A stretch of DNA of 7,825 nt from Oscillospiraceae bacterium (lineage in GTDB: Bacteria > Bacillota > Clostridia > Oscillospirales > Ruminococcaceae). A model generated the notes under the pieces. The model was not told the origin of the DNA and made no database searches. It saw only the letters and a list, made by a program, of their open reading frames with translations. Of the stretch, positions 6,491-7,825 are shown piece by piece. The stretch's first letter is position 1; each line of letters starts with the position of its first letter. Where the stretch lies: NCBI GenBank assembly GCA_016303195.1, contig JAEDMD010000086.1, positions 1 to 7,825 on the forward strand. Direction: 5' to 3'. A program made the position numbers and the translations under genes.

Positions 6491-7621
6491 TTACCCTCTG
6501 ATCTTTTCCATACCCTCACTGAGAGCCGTAACAAATTCATCAAGCTCTGCTTCCGTAGTCTCAGCGCTCATGCTTATGCGGAGCGCACTGTCGGCACGTT
6601 TTCCCATGATGCCGAACTGACCGAGAACACCGCTCTGCTGACCCTTTGAACAGGCCGAGCCGCTTGATACGTATATTCCTTTGCTTTCAAGGAAGTGGAG
6701 CATTATCTCCGAGCGCTTTCCCTCTGCGGAAATATTCACCACATAAGGCGAGCCGTCATCGGGAGAATTTACGGATATATTGTCGATCTCAGCCAATCTG
6801 CCGAGAAGATATGTCCTGAGTGCGGAAACTCTTTCCCATCTGTCATTTATAGTCGGAGCGAGCTTTTCAACTGCTGCACCGAAAGCGCATATCATCGGTA
6901 CACTTTCCGTGCCAGAGCGTATGCCCTTTTCTTGTTTGCCGCCTGTGACAACGGGCAGTACACGCACTCCTTTTTTTATGTAAAGCGCACCCACGCCCTT
7001 TCCTCCGTGAACTTTATGTCCGCTGAGAGAGATAAGATCCGCACTGAGAGTACTTGCCTTTACGGGCAGTTTCATGTAAGCCTGCACGCAGTCGGTATGC
7101 GTAATGATATGCGGATACTTCCGCTTCACCATTGCGAAAGTCTCCTTCACAGGCAGTACATAGCCTGTTTCGTTGTTGACATACATCATGCTGATGAGAC
7201 AGACATCCTCACCGCAGGCATTAATAAAATCTGCCGCATAGAAACGTCCGTCCTCACGGGGAGAAACCCTTGTTACTTCAAAGCCTTTTTTCTCAAGGTC
7301 AGCGGCAGTCTCCTCAACGGATGCGTGTTCAACAGCAGAAATAACTATCCGCTTTGCCTTGCGTCCGTAAGCCGCAGATGCGCCTCTGAGAGCGAGGTTG
7401 TTGCTTTCCGTAGCGCCTGATGTAAAATACAGACATGACGGGTCAGCGCCTATCGTATCGGCAATTATTTTTCTTGCTCCGTCAACTGCAAGCTGAGCGT
7501 CCAGACCTGCACGATGGAGGGATGAGGGATTGCCGTAATATTCGGTCATTGCCGCCATTGCTGCCTTAACAGCTTCTTCACACGGCTTTGTTGTAGCCGC
7601 ATTATCCAGATAAATTGACAT
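6491..7621 (-). CDS. iscS: Cysteine desulfurase (NifS/IscS family)
   Basis: 376 residues, normal family length. This PLP enzyme removes sulfur from L-cysteine as a persulfide on its own active-site Cys, leaving alanine, and passes the sulfur to acceptors. The start MSIYLDNAATTKP is typical. PLP-site residues visible are the ATESNN block (70-75), His99 in VEHAS, NNETG (149-153), Asp177 and Gln180 in HTDCVQA, and Lys203 in SLSGHKVHGGKG, which forms the Schiff base. The persulfide Cys is Cys324 in SSGSACS (319-325), and RISMS (348-352) is the usual C-terminal block. It is first in the cluster, with an extended -10 promoter about 35 bases upstream and GAAAGG 9 bases before the ATG. The position near a rhodanese-less thiI suggests a tRNA-thiolation desulfurase like B. 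subtilis NifZ rather than the general Fe-S enzyme. No IscU/SufU scaffold gene is in the window. Family call firm; acceptor inferred. Confidence 0.96.
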   Translation of the reverse strand: MSIYLDNAATTKPCEEAVKAAMAAMTEYYGNPSSLHRAGLDAQLAVDGARKIIADTIGADPSCLYFTSGATESNNLALRGASAAYGRKAKRIVISAVEHASVEETAADLEKKGFEVTRVSPREDGRFYAADFINACGEDVCLISMMYVNNETGYVLPVKETFAMVKRKYPHIITHTDCVQAYMKLPVKASTLSADLISLSGHKVHGGKGVGALYIKKGVRVLPVVTGGKQEKGIRSGTESVPMICAFGAAVEKLAPTINDRWERVSALRTYLLGRLAEIDNISVNSPDDGSPYVVNISAEGKRSEIMLHFLESKGIYVSSGSACSKGQQSGVLGQFGIMGKRADSALRISMSAETTEAELDEFVTALSEGMEKIRG

Positions 7622-7655
7622 TGATATCTGCCTTTCTTTTTTACACTTATATTCA

Positions 7656-7684
7656 ATTATAGCATAAACCGCAAAAAAAAACTA
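7656..7684 (-). promoter_or_regulatory. Extended -10 promoter for the seven-gene unit
   Basis: On the minus strand a perfect TATAAT (7661-7656) is preceded by TG with one base between (7664-7662), making an extended -10 element. At 17-base spacing the -35 position (7684-7679) reads TAGTTT, a poor match to TTGACA, so the extended -10 would carry recognition. The predicted start of transcription falls near 7650, giving a leader of about 28 bases before the desulfurase ATG. That is too short for a riboswitch. A run of nine T (7681-7673) lies across the -35 edge and spacer. No other comparably good promoter was seen inside the gene cluster. Confidence 0.7.
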
Positions 7685-7805
7685 CCCCATTTAAAACTTT
7701 TCTTCAAATTTTCATTTAAGAAATGTCCCGTCCCATATTTTTATCTGTCTGAGTTTATGCTGTGATTTTTTTAACACGGCAACAGCATTTACTTTTAAAA
7801 AATAT

Positions 7806-7824
7806 AAAAAAGCGCCGCAGGCGC
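7806..7824 (-). terminator. Intrinsic terminator of the gene beyond the right edge
   Basis: On the minus strand GCGCC, loop TGC, GGCGC forms a perfect 5-bp GC stem (7824-7812), directly followed by six T (7811-7806) and a further AT-rich stretch. It stands upstream of the desulfurase promoter, so it most likely ends a co-oriented gene whose coding part lies outside the window. The stem may extend further beyond base 7825, which cannot be seen. Confidence 0.72.
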
Positions 7825-7825
7825 A

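Larger units (their letters stand above)
7622..7825. other. Intergenic region upstream of the desulfurase gene
   Basis: These 204 bases are strongly AT-rich and hold no supportable gene on either strand. They contain the terminator at 7806-7824, the promoter at 7656-7684 and the desulfurase ribosome binding site (GAAAGG near 7631-7636). Two small symmetries also occur: CATTT-AAG-AAATG at 7713-7725, and ATGCTGT/ACAGCAT arms at 7757-7763 and 7782-7788. Either could be an operator, but neither is long enough to claim. Confidence 0.7.

Noticed and set aside
6490..6543. Longer start of the small membrane protein
   Set aside because: It overlaps the end of the desulfurase gene by 53 bases and places charged residues before the membrane segment, while the ATG at 6489 has a good AGAGGG site.
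6695..7420. Plus-strand open frame of 241 codons opposite the desulfurase gene
   Set aside because: It is fully antisense to a conserved enzyme gene, with Cys/His/Arg-rich composition typical of a reversed frame and no credible upstream signals.
7622..7650. Riboswitch in the leader of a unit containing thiI (for example TPP)
   Set aside because: The predicted leader is only about 28 bases, and no conserved riboswitch core was seen anywhere in the intergenic region.
7757..7788. Inverted repeat ATGCTGT/ACAGCAT as an operator or terminator
   Set aside because: Arms of 7 bases with an 18-base loop in AT-rich DNA are likely chance; there is no T-tail and it is about 70 bases upstream of the promoter.
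1..7825. CRISPR array, mobile element, tRNA or rRNA
   Set aside because: I saw no regularly spaced repeats, transposase or integrase coding sequence, target-site duplications or RNA-gene signatures on either strand.

Overview
The window looks like a chromosomal piece of a Clostridia member, most likely a Ruminococcus or close relative (Oscillospiraceae). This is an inference from four things: moderate GC in coding regions, Pro/Thr/Glu-rich extracellular linkers, paired class B sortases, and a rhodanese-less ThiI next to its own cysteine desulfurase. I cannot assign a species. All seven supported genes lie on the minus strand, so the biological order runs from right to left.

Right edge (7622-7825): a compact hairpin with a T-tail (7806-7824) probably ends the neighbouring gene beyond the window. 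A good extended -10 promoter (7656-7684) then precedes the first gene. The genes follow as cysteine desulfurase (6491-7621), a small unrecognised single-pass membrane protein (5995-6489), the tRNA 4-thiouridine synthetase ThiI (4803-5975), a stand-alone CinA C-terminal domain/NMN amidohydrolase (4268-4768), a class B sortase with a very long cytoplasmic tail (2541-4238), a second class B sortase (1548-2537), and a secreted SpoIID/LytB-type protein (82-1533). Gaps are 1 to 34 bases and I see no internal terminator, so the set reads as one transcription unit. It ends in a cluster of hairpins at 1-75.

Functionally the unit has two halves. The promoter-proximal half is sulfur transfer and cofactor housekeeping: the desulfurase would feed persulfide sulfur to ThiI for s4U in tRNA, and PncC/CinA recycles nicotinamide mononucleotide. 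The distal half is cell-surface work: two tandem sortases and a SpoIID-like peptidoglycan protein. No sortase substrate with a recognisable C-terminal sorting signal is in the window.

The most notable observation is in the last gene. The SpoIID family's usual C-terminal GWGHGVGMSQ...YYPGT block sits at the N-terminus (residues about 128-170). A Pro/Thr/Glu linker follows, then the usual N-terminal catalytic part (residues about 281-480), and the protein stops just where the missing block would normally begin. That is the order expected of a circularly permuted SpoIID domain. Other points worth a look are the roughly 235-residue acidic, repeat-bearing cytoplasmic extension of one sortase, and a low-GC unknown gene wedged between the desulfurase and thiI.
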